This document shows, one piece after another, positions 22,154 to 34,299 of a stretch of 64,000 bases of DNA. The notes below the pieces were generated by a model. That model ran no database searches. It had not been told where the DNA came from and saw only the letters and a list, made by a program, of their open reading frames with translations. Location of the stretch: contig CM070517.1 of NCBI GenBank assembly GCA_036346375.1, positions 14,549,161 through 14,613,160 of the forward strand, given 5' to 3'. Each line of letters opens with the position of its first letter. Position 1 is the stretch's first letter. Both the position numbers and the translations under genes were made by a program. This DNA comes from Guadua angustifolia (Eukaryota; Streptophyta; Magnoliopsida; Poales; Poaceae).

Positions 22154-24301
22154 ACACCGGTGCGCTAAGTCCCAAGTCGCACAAACTCAGAGCCCTAACA
22201 CGTGAAACGCCAGAGCCGCCGGAATCGAAGCTTCGAAGCGCCGCAAGTCGTGTTTAAATCGATTAGACGCCAAAAGGATCGTTTAGTCGCCAGTAGTTTT
22301 GAACTTCGCCGCATTCCGGCGCATCTCGTGCGCACCGGAGTTCCACCAGAACACCGCCGGAGGAGGAGATCGTCGCGAAGGTCGTCGCCGCCGGAGAAGA
22401 AAGCCGCGCCGCCGACGAACCAGTACTCAAAACCCGAATCCGAGCGTGTCATCGTGTTGGCGACGTTGAGGTGAGTAAGGTGGTCTTTGCCGCCGCTTTC
22501 GCCGGTGACCATAAGGTCGCCATGCGTCCGACGTGGGGTGATGCTTCGTCAACACGTGTCCGCCATGTCTGGTTCTGGCTGAGGTGGCATCGAGTTGGCG
22601 CTCGTCGATTACTGCAGCGTCTTGTAGCGCGCGACGGCGGCGTGGGGCCCGGCCGTCGATGACGCGGGTTTCCGGGACACGATGTCGGCCTAACCTAACG
22701 AGCCGAGAAGATGACATCGGTGGCGCCATAAATACGATTTTCTTTACAAAAATAATTCGAATATTTTGATTTTCTGATTTTATGGATTTTTCAGGAATTT
22801 GAAACTTCCGCGACTCGTTCTCCCTCATACGAACTCCGATTTAGGTGATTCAAATTCCTAAAAATTTGTAAAATTGAGATCTTTCTAATGGTGGTTTTTT
22901 TTGAATTTCTGAGTTTGTTTGTTCTTTGGTTTTGGTTTTATTTGCTTTCTCTCGATTAGCGTGAGCGTTGAATTGTGCGATGCTTGGGAGGAGCTACCAA
23001 CTCGAACAGTTTCTAGACCACGACCAGGAGCTTAACCAAGGCAAGTTGTGCTTTGATCATGTTGCACCCATAAATTAGATTGCATGCTATTTTGATTTAC
23101 CTTATCACTTGTTATTTTATGTGTATAAATGATTTCAACATAAGTTTGGGATTAGCTACTGTACCCTTTGAATTACACCCTACCTTGCTAGTTGTATGCC
23201 ATGATCCACTTGTCACCCTAGGTTGGTTTACTATAGTTGGTTAATAATCTAAATCAACATGGATGGTTAGAGCGAACTAGAGTGCTTAGCCATGCCACGT
23301 CATCACATGTACATGAAATATTGATTATTAATCTTGACTAATGGAATATGGAACATTATCATGGATATGTGTGTCATGTGTGGTCACACGAGAAGATTGA
23401 GTTGTTGTGGCGAGGTTGTCTAGAGCGATGTTGAATTGTGTAAAGCATGTGATGCTTGGTAATCAACCGTGGTAATCATTTTTGATTGAAGCAAGTGGAA
23501 AGGGCATGTGCGGGGTGGGCTCGGTGGAGCTCGGGGTATGTGCAAGTCTTGCTTTAATCAATCCTAAGGACTTAACCTTGCGAGCCTTTGACCTGAGTCA
23601 ATCATGCAACCACATGTCTGTTATGGGGCAGCCTAGCTGACTAATTTGCAAATGCTTAACTTGAGTGTTATCGTGGTGGCGTGAGACCCGGGTGGTGGTA
23701 ACCAGTCCATGCTCGGGAGTGGCTCACATGGAGCAAGAGGGGGGCCCTGTTGTGGTGGTGTAACCCTTTAGTGTTGAAACCTTAACGGGTAGCACTGGGT
23801 TAAGAGGATGCATTGTAAAGGCTTTGTTATAATCGTTCCACTACAACAGGCACACCCCTTTAACAACGGATACATAGCAACACATGATGTTATGCGTTGC
23901 AAGCAACAGGGTGGCAACGCTTGCAAAGCGTTGCAAGCATCATCCGTGGGGTTAAACAACCAGTGGCAACATTTGTCAACTGTTGCAAGAATCATCTGTA
24001 GATCGCTTTGTTTTTTTCAGATATATCCGTACAAACCCATTCGGATATCTGGTAAACCGGCCATCCCGTATATCTTATCTATTAAAGCCGGGAGATTTCA
24101 GGCTCAACCAGGGTAGCCACGTCGCCGAGAGTTTAGAACCATTTGATTCCACACGTGGATGAGATCCAGCCGTCCAAAATAGCCTGGTAACATTTGTATA
24201 TCCTTCCTCAGTCGAAACCCTACCCATTCCCACTTCCTCACTCGCGCCGCAGACCACTCTTCCCTTTCCTCTGATTTTTCCTCCCCATCTCGGCTCCTCC
24301 A

Positions 24302-24741
24302 ATGGCCGCTGTCGCTTCCTCCCCTTTCTTCTCCAAGCCGCCGGCCACCCCCATCCGCCTCCTCTCCTCCATTAGTCACCGCCACCTACTCCCGCCGTCG
24401 TCCCCCCTTCTGCCTCTGGCCGCCGCCCACCCTTGCTCCTCCCGTCGCCGCTTTCATCCACATCGGATCACCGTCGCCTCCTCACGATGGGGGCGGTTGT
24501 TCGTCGACGCTGCCACCTTACCTACTCCAGCATCGCGGCTCTCGCGCCACCTCTCCTCAGCATGGAGGTGCCCTTCACCGACGGCGCTGCCTCAGCGCCG
24601 ACCCACCGCCGACAGGCACTTCCTCTTCCGCTTCCCCTTCCCTATCTTGATGTCTTTGTCTCGGTGGGAGAGAGTCTCGAATCCGACCTCCACAAAGCAC
24701 AATTGTTCTTGATTCCTTTTGATTTCAGCGATTCGTGCTAA
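24302..24741 (+). pseudogene. Captured first exon with plastid-transit-like N-terminus (in K)
   Basis: Preceded by a C/T-rich, 5'UTR-like stretch (24190-24300). The ATG in a ccaATGGCC context opens MAAVASSPFFSKPPATPIRL, which is rich in Ser/Ala/Pro/Arg and nearly lacks acidic residues for about 100 residues, the composition of a chloroplast transit peptide. An overlapping frame, 24433-24741, contains YLDVFVSVGESLESDLHKAQ, which looks more protein-like, so a frameshift may separate the two. GC content is far higher than in the rest of K. The parent gene is not recognised. Confidence 0.5.
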
Positions 24742-26059
24742 ATTGAATGTTTAAATCATTTTTGGTGTTAATTTGTGAGTATGACATTACAGATGTTTCT
24801 TTGCGAGTATGATGTGATTGCCGAAAGTTAATTGAGAATTTCGTTTGAGGCGTCATTGGTATTTTTTTCAACTCATCTTTGTGGGTGCCCTTGATTTGTG
24901 CATAATCTATTTGATTTAAGAACAAGAATTCATCGAAATTTTTCCCTCTTCGTGGATTACGTGATGCGAAATTAGTGAGATGTGGAGCATTCACAGAGCA
25001 TACAGTAGTACAACACAAAGTCTTGAACTTTTTTATTCTATGGAGCTTTTGATCCGTGTCCATATATCCTTCAATGTTATAAGACAAATTTATTGTAAGG
25101 AGCATTTAATCTGTGCACATATATCCTTCAAAGTTATAAGACATTTCTGTAGACACTCTTATTGGAATCCCTATCCAGATTTTTTTGAGTTTGCGAATGT
25201 AATGTTCCCATGCTCTGTCTTGATGACTTGTTTATACCATTTAATGCATTCTAGAACCTGAAACGTTAACTCGAGAATGTTATCACTACACATTGCAAAT
25301 TTATTCATTTGTCCCGATTCCGGATGGATCAACTACTTCATCGGCTTCTTGAATGGAGAGCGTACTTTTTTAGTTACCGAACAAACAATACATTTGAATA
25401 ATAAGTGTGAGGTTATTTGGTGCATATTACTGCTTTAGCTAATTCCGTTAATCTTGCAATTTCTGTTCAATAATTGCAAACTATAATATCCTCTCGAGCT
25501 TCACCCATCGGCACTTTGGGAAAATATTTACTATTAGGAGAGCTTGCAATATTAAAATACGGTGTTGTGTTCTTGTTAAATGATGGATATAGGTGTGAAC
25601 ATAGAGTATTTGTGTTACGTAATTACTGTCTTGATGTTTTCCTCTTAGTTGTCATTTGGAAGTTTAGTTTATTCAAAGTGAGTGATTGCCTAAAAAGCAA
25701 GGTGTTCACCTCCCAATTCTTTTTCTGTTTAACTATGACAATGTCCCGATTCGACCTATCTAGAGATGTGGATCTTTCTTTGCTGTGGTTTATCTAGCAT
25801 AAGCCATTGTTTAAATCTGTTCTTCCGCCTACTAAAAGGAATGACTCATTAACGAGAAAAAGCTCTATCCAAATTCTGACATTTCTTTTCATCAACTCTT
25901 AAGACACACATACGACACTACTTTGGACCTTTATAGTGAGCTTGCTTCTTCTTTTATAGTTAATTTTGTTGTTATCGTCATTGCTTAATTTACATTCTCT
26001 TGTATTGGTGAGAGATGAAATTGGAAGAGAATCAGTTTAGCAACATCTGCCGCTTCTAA
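24742..26059. other. Intron-like interior of K
   Basis: AT-rich sequence with short ORFs only (for example 25474-25797). There is no transposase or other motif I recognise. It could be introns of the captured genes. Confidence 0.4.
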
Positions 26060-26446
26060 TTTTCTTGCGAATACTTGAGTCATCATGGGGTCTGGATCGG
26101 TGACTCAAACAAAAGAAACGAGTGAAGCATACAAAGAACAAGTACTTGAAACACGGTGCCTGGCTCAGATTCGTTATAGTAGGAGCACAAGCGAGGATAT
26201 AGGGAAGAAAAGGATTACATTGAATGTGGAGAAGGATGATTACATTGAATGTGGAGAAGGATGATCTGGAGATTTTGCCCTGAGCGAGGTTCCTTTGAAA
26301 GCACCACACCGATTATGTCCCCACAAGACTAAATTTTGAGTCATTTAGTGACATTAAGGGCGGATATTACCAAGAACTCCGAGGACTCAAGCGGTGGATT
26401 ATTTGATGGTCATTCAAGACTTGAATCACTTCCACTTGATCTGCTG
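26060..26446 (+). pseudogene. Captured F-box gene fragment (in K)
   Basis: Two reading frames together give the pattern of a plant F-box protein of the At4g35930 type: KKRVKHTKNKYLKHGAW, then LAQIRYSRSTSEDIGKKRI, then DIKGGYYQELRGLKRW and finally SRLESLPLDLL at 26414-26446, the start of an F-box. The exon stops at a GT (gtatgg, 26447), as at an intron donor. A 25-bp direct duplication at 26213-26262 (gattacattgaatgtggaga...) and frame changes show decay. The match is to a family pattern recalled from memory, so confirm it by search. F-box proteins recruit substrates to SCF ubiquitin ligases; this piece cannot do so. Confidence 0.6.
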
Positions 26447-27900
26447 GTATGGAATTGAAATCACCTCTTTGTTAACTTCATGGGTACTTTATTTGTTCTA
26501 AACCCGATTGCATTGTTTTACTTGCAAAGATCAAAATCATGTGTTACTTGCACCATGACCGGTGAAGGTTTGTTTCCCATGTTTCAAGAAGGATTGAAAG
26601 GCGATAAGTATCAACTTTTGTACTTGCTTCATCCTAGCTGTTATGGTTGTATCCCAAAAATCATATTGCCGAGGTTGGCCATGTTTGTCGACTTGATTTG
26701 TATCAAGCATTTTTTGTCATGATGGCGGTTGTTAGTGTTTTTTAAAAAAATTATTCCAGGAGGTAGTATCTGATTGCTTGCCATAGTTGCTTGCGGATGG
26801 TTAGCTCAAAGTTTCATGCCCTAGACCCCATGGCAGCTCAAACTTGATGCTTTTCTGAGGTCACGACTCTAGTCTACAACATAGGTCATGGACAAGGAAA
26901 CAACTCCCAATTCCTCAAATCATGAACCATATAAGTACCAGGTAAACAATTGTTAGCAAAATAGTTAATGCCACATGCATTTTTCTTGTTATTTGTTGAT
27001 ATGGTTTGCGTTTGCGGTTACTCATAAAAGTATACCTTTGTAGAAACATCACTCTGGAAGAACAAGTTGTTCAGCTAACAGTTCACTGGTATGCGTGCTT
27101 CTTCCTTTCCCAACAGTCTGTTCGTAATGTTTTAATTGCTCTTTTCCAATTTCATTTAGACTATTTGAATGAATTTCATTTAGACTTTGAGAATGGTTGG
27201 AATATAAGATAGGAATAGATTTTGACAAGGTTGTTTGGATATCTAATCATTCCACTAGGCTGTAAAAATTCAGAACTTGATACTCTTTTTATAATAGCTA
27301 GATAACATTGGCCATTTGGAGCTGCAGTTTCGTTTAACATGAAGCAATTTATTACTTGTTCCATTGCTCAACTAGAAGATTCAGTAGGCATAAGTCATTT
27401 TGACCACTTAGAGCTATTCCACCAGCAACACTAGCTCCAAATGCTCTATCTTTACCTTGCAAATGAGACAATTTCCTTTTACACTTCCTCTCAGTTTGAA
27501 TATAATACCTCGAAAATAATTAATGTTGGTTCCGATTGACTTGCCCTAAATATTTTCTTTCCATTTTGTTTTCAGTTTGGGACCAAAGAATGACTAATTG
27601 AGGATGTGAGGGCTTCCATTGAAATTAGTGCTTTGCTTCTCATTTTCTTTGGATCAAGATCTGTCATGACTTTGATTTAAGAGGATTCCTTTGTATATAT
27701 CTTGCTATCATAGCAAAAATATTTGAACACGATTATGTGATGAATTAATTTGTGGATGCTACTCTATAATGTGAATATTTGTTTTAATATAGGTGATTTG
27801 TGCTTATTTCCTATGTGTGTGCCTTGGATAATCTGAAAAAGTTTCAAATGCGATTAGCATCTGTACATATTTATTTGGCTCCAAATAAATATTAATTATT
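26447..27900. other. Interior of K, no clear gene
   Basis: AT-rich. Short open stretches at 26480-26722 and 27006-27212 show no motif. It may contain introns of the captured F-box gene. Confidence 0.4.
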
Positions 27901-27919
27901 ATTTTTTTCCAATGGTTAA

Positions 27920-28220
27920 TTTCTTGCAACGCATATAAGCGTTACCACAATTCGAATCTAAATGTTGCAACAAGCTTTATAGGTAAGCTGCCCATGGCGC
28001 ACAAACACATGTAGCGTTCTTGTAGCCTATAAATATCTGTTGCAATTTAGCAACGGTTATTAGTAGGGTTTTCAACGCATATATAAGCGTTGCAATAGCC
28101 CCTAGCAACGACAGCATAGGCAACGCATAATTATGCGTTAGTATAAACCCTAGCAACGCTTATAGGGACTTTTAACAACGCATATATGTATTACTGAAGG
28201 GGGGGGGTCATTTTGTAGTG
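27920..28220. repeat. Right subterminal repeats of K
   Basis: Copies of (t)tgcaacgcatataagcgtt, caacgcata and tagcaacg in both orientations leading to ttttgtagtg. The same ordered blocks are at 2890-3190, showing a second member of the family in this window. Confidence 0.8.
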
Positions 28221-28981
28221 TTCACCTGTGTGGTGCATGGTTGTATCATGTGGGTAAAGTGCATAACCTCTGCAGAGTGTACAAACTATTCAGATAGCCG
28301 TGCTCACGGTATTGAGCAATGCTCGGGAATTACAGTCAAGGGTTAGTTTAATAAAATGAACAACTAAAGGGGATGGCAGGATGCCATGTGGATAATGGAA
28401 CTTGACTTAGGAAGGAAACTTGGTTTATTTAAGAATCATTGAATCTACTTACTTGGTATTATTTGTTTTACTGTCTTTTCAATCTACATTATATATGTGT
28501 TCTTAAATCTTGCTTTCTTCGCAAATGAACCCTTAGCCATTCCTTTGGAATAAGCACGCATATAGCTATGATAGAATTGCATTTTGTGCACAACTTGTTG
28601 AGTACGTGTTGATGTACTCACCCTTGCTTAACAACCAACAACGATGGAGGAGTCATCGCCGTATTGGAGGAGGATTTCGGTGGATCTGAGTCACTAGCCC
28701 AAGCCTTGTCGGTCACCGTGGTGTACTAATGAGTCACTCGTTTTCTACTATTTTTCCGCATTCGTCTCATTTTACCTTAGTCTTGCCCTGCGTGGCCAAA
28801 TAAATGTAAGTGATCATAAGATCATACACTAGTCATAATAAATAAATGAAGTCTTATTATTCTTATCATTGTGTATGATGTGATGCTTACGATGTTAAGT
28901 TGTGTGCACTAGCGATTGATCACGGGACTAGTGCGGTAAACACAAGTGGGTCCGAATGGGTGAATTCGGTCTTCTGAGAGG

Positions 28982-28993
28982 TGGTATCAGAGC
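28982..28993 (+). promoter_or_regulatory. Primer binding site of B
   Basis: TGGTATCAGAGC, complementary to the 3' end of plant initiator tRNA-Met, four bases after the 5' LTR. Confidence 0.9.
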
Positions 28994-29175
28994 ATACTGA
29001 CTGTAGGACTTGGCCCTAGTTGGTAGAATGTCCAAAACTATTTTCTAAAGGAAAAATCTAAACTGGATTAATACAACCCTCTCAACTCATCTCATTCTCC
29101 GCTCCGTACCTTTGCTAAAATTTTCATTACCTTTCCAAAAGTGGACGAGGACTTAACTACTTCTCCTTTAATTAG

Positions 29176-29790
29176 ATGAGGATGGTCCAAGAGTACGGGG
29201 AGCAAGAGGGAGGTTACGCAGCAGAGCTATGGCGCATGATGCGGATGCTCGGAGGTTTCGACAGGCCGATCTACCGGGGAAATACCATAGCACGTGCCAG
29301 ACTCGACATTGGCTGGAAGGTTCAGGTTACGATCTATGCACGAGCGAGGACAAGAGGAAGTCGTTCCATCCGCATCACCGTCAGGAGATCTACGCCCGAG
29401 GCCGGGATCCAGGCGGCAGCATGTTTGGCGATGAGATAGATTGCTCGCACCTACTCCCGAGAGTTGGAAGGCACTGTGTTCCGACATCATCCACGCCGAG
29501 ACAACCGTCTTGACCGAGCGCCGATAGTAGAGGAGGACGCCACGATTACCCACCGTGAGATATGTCATTGCTCGGAAGATGCCCTCGGCGATATGGTTAC
29601 TCGAGCTGCGGAGAGCTCGTGGACGAGACGAGGATCACGAAGCTTCGGCTCGGGAGGTCTTAGATCAGTCTCTCCGGAGGGTCCATGAGTTGGAGGATGC
29701 ATTGTTCGGACCTGAGCCAGAGCCAGAGATGGAGCTACACGACTCCGATCCGGAAGAGTCAGAGCTGGAGTCAGAACTCGAGGAGTGAGA
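29176..29790 (+). pseudogene. Leader ORF upstream of gag in B
   Basis: Between the primer site and gag lies a coding-like stretch broken by frameshifts. It opens MRMVQEYGEQEGGYAAELWR (29176) and ends in another frame with SLRRVHELEDALFGPEPEPE followed by a run of Glu/Asp/Ser (stop 29786-29788). The acidic tail and the HELEDALFG helix stand out. Extra ORFs before gag occur in some plant gypsy elements. Function unknown. Confidence 0.45.
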
Positions 29791-30066
29791 GTCTTAGGGT
29801 TAAAGTTGAGACTCAAATGTTGAGTCGCGTCAATAAGGTAGTCCTACCATTTGTAATAGACGTTAAGTTTGTGTGTTTAGTTTGGATTTTAATGTTTGCT
29901 GAGTGTGCGGTATGTGTTGCATAGCCCTTAGGCTTTTGTAAGCAACCATACCAAGTTAATTAATAAAGATATATAAGTTTGGGTTTAAACTACTCCCCAC
30001 CTTAAAGATTCTTACATCTCATCTATGCTACTTCCACCTTTCCTAACTTAAAAATCAATCAAACAG

Positions 30067-30990
30067 ATGGTGAACACTCGTGGCAACAATGGAGCGTCAG
30101 GAAGTGGCCTTCGCCGGAATGACAGTCCCAACAATGGTGGAACACCACCGCAACCAGCACCACCAGTAGATGTGCAGAACTTAGGAGCTTTCATAGCAGC
30201 ACAGACACAGCTTATGCAAACAATGATGCAGCAAATGCAGAATATGAACAACCACGCTGTAGGAACACACAACATGCAGCAAGGCAACAATGGGCAACGT
30301 TCTCATTCTAGGCTGTCAGACTTCATGAGAACCCGTCCTCCAACATTCTCAGGCAATGCTAATCCTTTGGAGGCCGATGATTGGTTGAGGACCATTGAGA
30401 GGAAATTACATATCACGCAATGTGAGGGCAATGAGAAGGTGTTGTATGCTTCACACCAGTTGGAAGGAACTGCCGTAGAATGGTGGGAGAACTATTGCGC
30501 CGCACATGAAGCCCCACAGGAGATTTCTTGGGAGGAGTTTTCAGCTGCTTTCCGCCAATACCATGTGCCAGAAGGAATGATGGACCTTAAGAAGGAAGAG
30601 TTCAGGGCTTTGAAGCAAGGAGGCCAGTCAGTGGCAGAATATCTGAATAAGTTTACTCAGTTGGCACGTTATGCACCAGAAGATGTGGCTACAGACAAGG
30701 CTAGGCAATCCCGTTTTATGAAGGGCTTAAACTTCGGATTGCAGGTGGGATTAATCACCCACAATTTCCCTGATTTCCAAGAGTTAGTCAATAAGGCCTT
30801 GATTCTTGAGGATAAACGCAAAGAGTTAGGTGAAGATCGTAAGCGCAGGATGGCTACTCAAGCAGGGAGGCCAAATCAGCTCAGGTTAAGAATGACACCA
30901 CAGCAATTTGCCAGAATTCAGCCGCAGTGGACCAACAAGACGTCAAATCAGTCACCTCGTCCTGCTAATCAGAATTTCCAAACACCAGCA
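30067..30990 (+). pseudogene. gag of B, truncated
   Basis: ATG 30067 (MVNTRGNNGASGSG), no internal stop over 308 codons. A Gln/Met-rich N-terminal part (LMQTMMQQMQNMNN) precedes the capsid domain: RPPTFSGNANPLEADDWLRT, YASHQLEGTAVEWWENY, FRQYHVPEGMMDLKKEEFRA and FMKGLNFGLQVGLI. It is cut at NFQTPAP near 30990, where reversed element C begins. The zinc knuckle and the first half of the protease, which should follow, are missing. Confidence 0.85.
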
Positions 30991-31811
30991 CCCTTGTCCC
31001 TCTTTTGCGCCTCTCTAATCTGATCTAGCAGCGTGGACTTCAACTCTAGGTTGGCCAAGAACCCTTCTTCAACCATTTCTATGCCGAGTTTCTGCAATTT
31101 TGCACAGATAGTGGCACTTCGGGGTTGAAGAGTGAGGCAATGGCATCGGGCCTTGCGACTCAATGTGTCAGCCACCACATTGGCTTTTCCCGGGTGGTAA
31201 TGCACTTCCAAATTGTAGTCTTTGATCAGTTCAAGCCACCTTCTTTGCCTCATATTCAAATCTGCTTGAGTGAAGATGTACTTGAGACTCTTGTGATCGG
31301 TATAGATATTGCATTTGTTCCCAAGGAGGTAGTGGCGCCAAATTTTTAGAGCATGAACCACAGCGGCAAGCTCTAAATCATGAGTTGGATAGTGCTCTTC
31401 ATGGTGCTTCAATTGCCGAGACGCATAGGCGACAACTCGGCCTTCTTGCATAAGCACACAGCCAAGTCCGATACCTGACGCATCGCAATAGACATCGAAT
31501 GGCTTGTGAATATCAGGTTGTGTGAGGACAGGAGTTGTAGTAAGGCGTTGTTTCAAGGTCTGAAATGCTTGCTCACAACCCACTGACCATTTGAATGCAA
31601 CACCCTTCTTGAGTAGCTCAGTCATAGGTTTGGCAATCTTCGAGAAATCTTGAATGAATCGGCGATAATAGCCGCAAGCTGAGGAAACTACGGATCTCTG
31701 TGATGCTTTTGGGTCATTTCCCACTCGAGAACTTCTTGCACTTTGCTTGGATCGACAAAGAACACCTTGTTCGGAGAGGACATGTCCCAAGAAAGATACC
31801 TCCTTGACCAA
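30991..31811 (-). pseudogene. RT thumb and RNase H of C
   Basis: VSFLGHVLSEQGV, CGYYRRFIQDFSKIAKPM, then the RNase H: FDVYCDASGIGLGCVLMQ, HDLELAAVVHALKIWRHYLL, YTDHKSLKYIFTQ, and HYHPGKANVVADTLSRKA. A frameshifted piece lies near 31680-31760. It stops within the linker (REAQKRDKG) at the junction with B's gag. Confidence 0.85.
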
Positions 31812-32280
31812 AACTCACACTTGCTAAATTCGCATAAAGGCGATGTTCCCGAAGTCTCTCGAGAACAATGCGAAGATGTTTTGCATGCTCTTCCTCATTT
31901 GCTGAGTAGATGAGGATATCGTCAATGAAGATGACCACGAAGGAGTCAAGTTCCTCCATGAAGATGGAGTTCATAAGGTATATGAAGTACGCCGGTGCAT
32001 TCGTCAAACCGAACGACATGACGGTATACTCATATAGGCCATAACGAGTGGAGAATGCTGTCTTCGGGATATCTTCGGCTCGAATCTTGATTTGATGATA
32101 CCCGAGCCTCAAATCAATCTTGGAGAACACCCGTGCACTAGCAAGTTGATCAAAGAGGATGTCAATTCGGGGAAGAGGGTACTTGTTCTTTATGGTGACT
32201 GCGTTCAAAGGACGATAATCAACACATAGGCGAAGAGAACTGTCTTTCTTGGTCACGAAGATAGCCGAGCAGCACCCCAA
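31714..32280 (-). pseudogene. RT palm of C
   Basis: LRLCVDYRPLNAVTIKNKYP, FSKIDLRLGYHQIKI, SFGLTNAPAYFIYLM and the catalytic FIDDILIYS (about 31900-31930). It is linked by frameshifts to the protease-RT start upstream (near 32280) and the thumb downstream (near 31800). Confidence 0.85.
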
Positions 32281-33457
32281 GGTGAGGAGCTCGATTTAAT
32301 GAATCCCTTGTCCATCGGTTCCTTGATTGCTTCTTCAATTCAGCCAATTCATCGGGTGGCATTCGATACGGCCGCTTGGAAATTGGAGCAGCCCCAGGCT
32401 GAAGTTCAACTACGAACTCAATATCCCAATCGGGCGGCATCCCCGGCAATTCCACTGGGAACACATCCGGGTATTCAGAAACCACGGGAATGGATTCTAA
32501 CTCCTCAATTTCAGCACCATTCAAGGAGCAAAGAGTGGCCTTGCCACTGTCGAGAAGTAGAGTTAACCGGCCGCCCTTCGGTCCCTTGAGCGAGATGGAA
32601 CGACGAGAACAATATAAAATTGCCTTCTGCCGTGTTAGCCAATTCATGCCCAAGATAACATCCATCCCACGAAGATCGAGGAGCAACAAATTGACAAGGA
32701 ATGGAACCCCTTGGATTAGCATAGATGCTTCTTGAACTACTTGATTAGCAACAATTTTTGAACCCGGTGCTTCAATGAGGAATGGAGTGTTGCTACAGCT
32801 CACTCTCATTTGATGATGCGTAGCAAAATCCTTGCGAATAAAAGAATGAGAAGCCCCTGAGTCAAATAAAACCCTAGCAGCATGCCCATCAATGCATAAC
32901 ATACCCGTCAACACAGTGTCGCCCTCCGGAATCTCCTCGGCGTCGGTGTAGTTGACACGGCCATGCTTTGGCGCTTGAGGTGCCTTCCCATTAGGACATG
33001 GAGGCAGTGCGGTAGCGCCTTGAGGCTTTGGAGCATTAAAGTTGTTGTCCCACTTTGGAAAAGGACAATCCCTGATGAAGTGTCCTGCGCGCCCACAATT
33101 GTAGCACGGGCCTGGACCTGAATTCGCCCCCACTCTCACTCTCGGCTGTGGCTGTGGGGGCCGGGGAGCAACAACAAGAGGTTGGGCCATCCCCGCCTGT
33201 AGGGGAGGTGCAGGAGCAGGTGCTCGAAGTGGAGGAAGGGAGACAGCTCGAGCACGCTGTGAACTACCACCTACAGACAACTGTACCACCCGCTTTCGCT
33301 TCTTTTCTTCCTGGTGGTTCTTCATCTTATGCTCCACCGTGATCGCCTGACTCACCAAAGCATTTAAATCAGGGAAGTCACACACTGAGAGCTTGTCTTG
33401 CATCTTGGCTGACAGTCCATTCATGAAGCGGTCTTGCTTTTTCTGGTCTGTGTTCAC
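32219..33457 (-). pseudogene. gag C-terminus, zinc knuckle, protease and RT start of C
   Basis: A 412-codon open stretch. It contains FMNGLSAKMQDKLSVCDFPD, a basic linker, the CCHC knuckle CYNCGRAGHFIRDC (about 33080-33120), the protease active site LFDSGASHSFI (about 32840-32870), MDVILGMNWL, then the RT lead-in DVFPVELPGMPPDW and SKRPYRMPPDELAELKKQ. A frameshift after that point separates it from the RT palm. Confidence 0.88.
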
Positions 33458-34032
33458 CTCTTCTGGTGCATATGAGCAAGATAGTTGAACTCGCGAGAAT
33501 AGTCCATCACAGACTTGTTCAACTGCTTGAGGGAGAGGAACTCCTGCCTCTTGATGTCCATAAGCCCCTTCAGGATATGATATGCCCGAAAGGCCTCACG
33601 GAACTCTGCCCATGACACTTGATGACCGGCAGGCTGCATGACCAGAAAGTTGGCCCACCAAGCACCAGTAGGGCCCTAAAGTTGTTGAGCAGCGAATAGA
33701 GCCTTCTCATGATCTTCGCAGTGAATGAGAGCAAACTTTTGCTCAATAGTGCGCAACCAGTCGTCTGCCTCAAGTGGCTCGCGGGCGCGAGAGAAGGTAG
33801 GTGGCTGTGTATGCAAGAAATCCAGATAACCATTGGGTCGGTCTTGCCCTTCGCGGCCACCTCGAGGAGCCTGATTCTGAACAAGCATCTCAAGGATTCG
33901 GTTGGTTGTTTGCTGATTTTGCTCATACCTCAGCAACACATCCAAGAGGTTGGGAGGAGGAGGCGGATTGCTATTGTGGGGCTGCGATCGCCCCGCAGGC
34001 TCATCACCTCCCGCACCTCCGCGGGTCCTCAT
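33458..34032 (-). pseudogene. gag N-terminus of C
   Basis: Start chosen at ATG 34032 (MRTRGGAGGDEPAG), in preference to the in-frame ATG at 34074. It contains a Pro-rich NPPPPPNLLDVLLRYEQNQ, then FSRAREPLEADDWLRTIEQK. An in-frame TAG near 33676 replaces the Glu expected in QL-E-GPTGAWW. It continues VSWAEFREAFRAYHILKGLM and shifts frame near 33470 into the next segment. Confidence 0.82.
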
Positions 34033-34299
34033 TCTGTCGTCAACCAAGGTCAGACGACAAGAGTTAGACTCCACATGAAAAGGGATAGGCTCTTAGACTT
34101 GGTTAAAAAATTTTTGAATTAAAACATGATCTAGACAATAAAACAAGACAAGGAACCCTACAAGTATAACATACATAAAAACATAGATCATGATGCAAAA
34201 GGACATGGCAAGACATATGCATGCATGGTATGAAATGCACGGTTCCAACGTAATCGTTTCTCCCATGCTCACCGTTCAACCCACACAACCTTAATTATA

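Larger units (their letters stand above)
23839..28220. mobile_element. Element K: complete CACTA transposon carrying host gene fragments
   Basis: Starts CACTACAACAGGCACACCCC and ends ...ggtcattttgtagtg, so both TIRs open with CACTACAA. It is flanked by TTC on both sides (23836-23838, 28221-28223). The empty site is preserved in the 3' LTR of B at 43333-43335. Subterminal motifs related to ttgcaacgc occur at 23870-23990 and 27925-28190. I see no transposase domain in the 4382 bp, so it is non-autonomous. The inside is mostly AT-rich, intron-like sequence with at least two host-gene fragments (24302-24741, 26060-26446). Confidence 0.93.
21570..28977 (+). repeat. 5' LTR of B, interrupted by CACTA element K
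   Basis: The two parts (21570-23838 and 28221-28977) add up to 3026 bp and align with the 3' LTR (3031 bp). A TATA box gcgctataaaggggg lies at 22139-22153 behind a GC-rich upstream zone. The terminal bases are ...tcttctga, instead of ...tctttaca in the 3' LTR, so the last bases have mutated. Confidence 0.92.

Noticed and set aside
28982..28993. tRNA-like sequence
   Set aside because: Only the 12-base complement of a tRNA 3' end is present, directly after an LTR; it is a primer binding site, not a tRNA gene.
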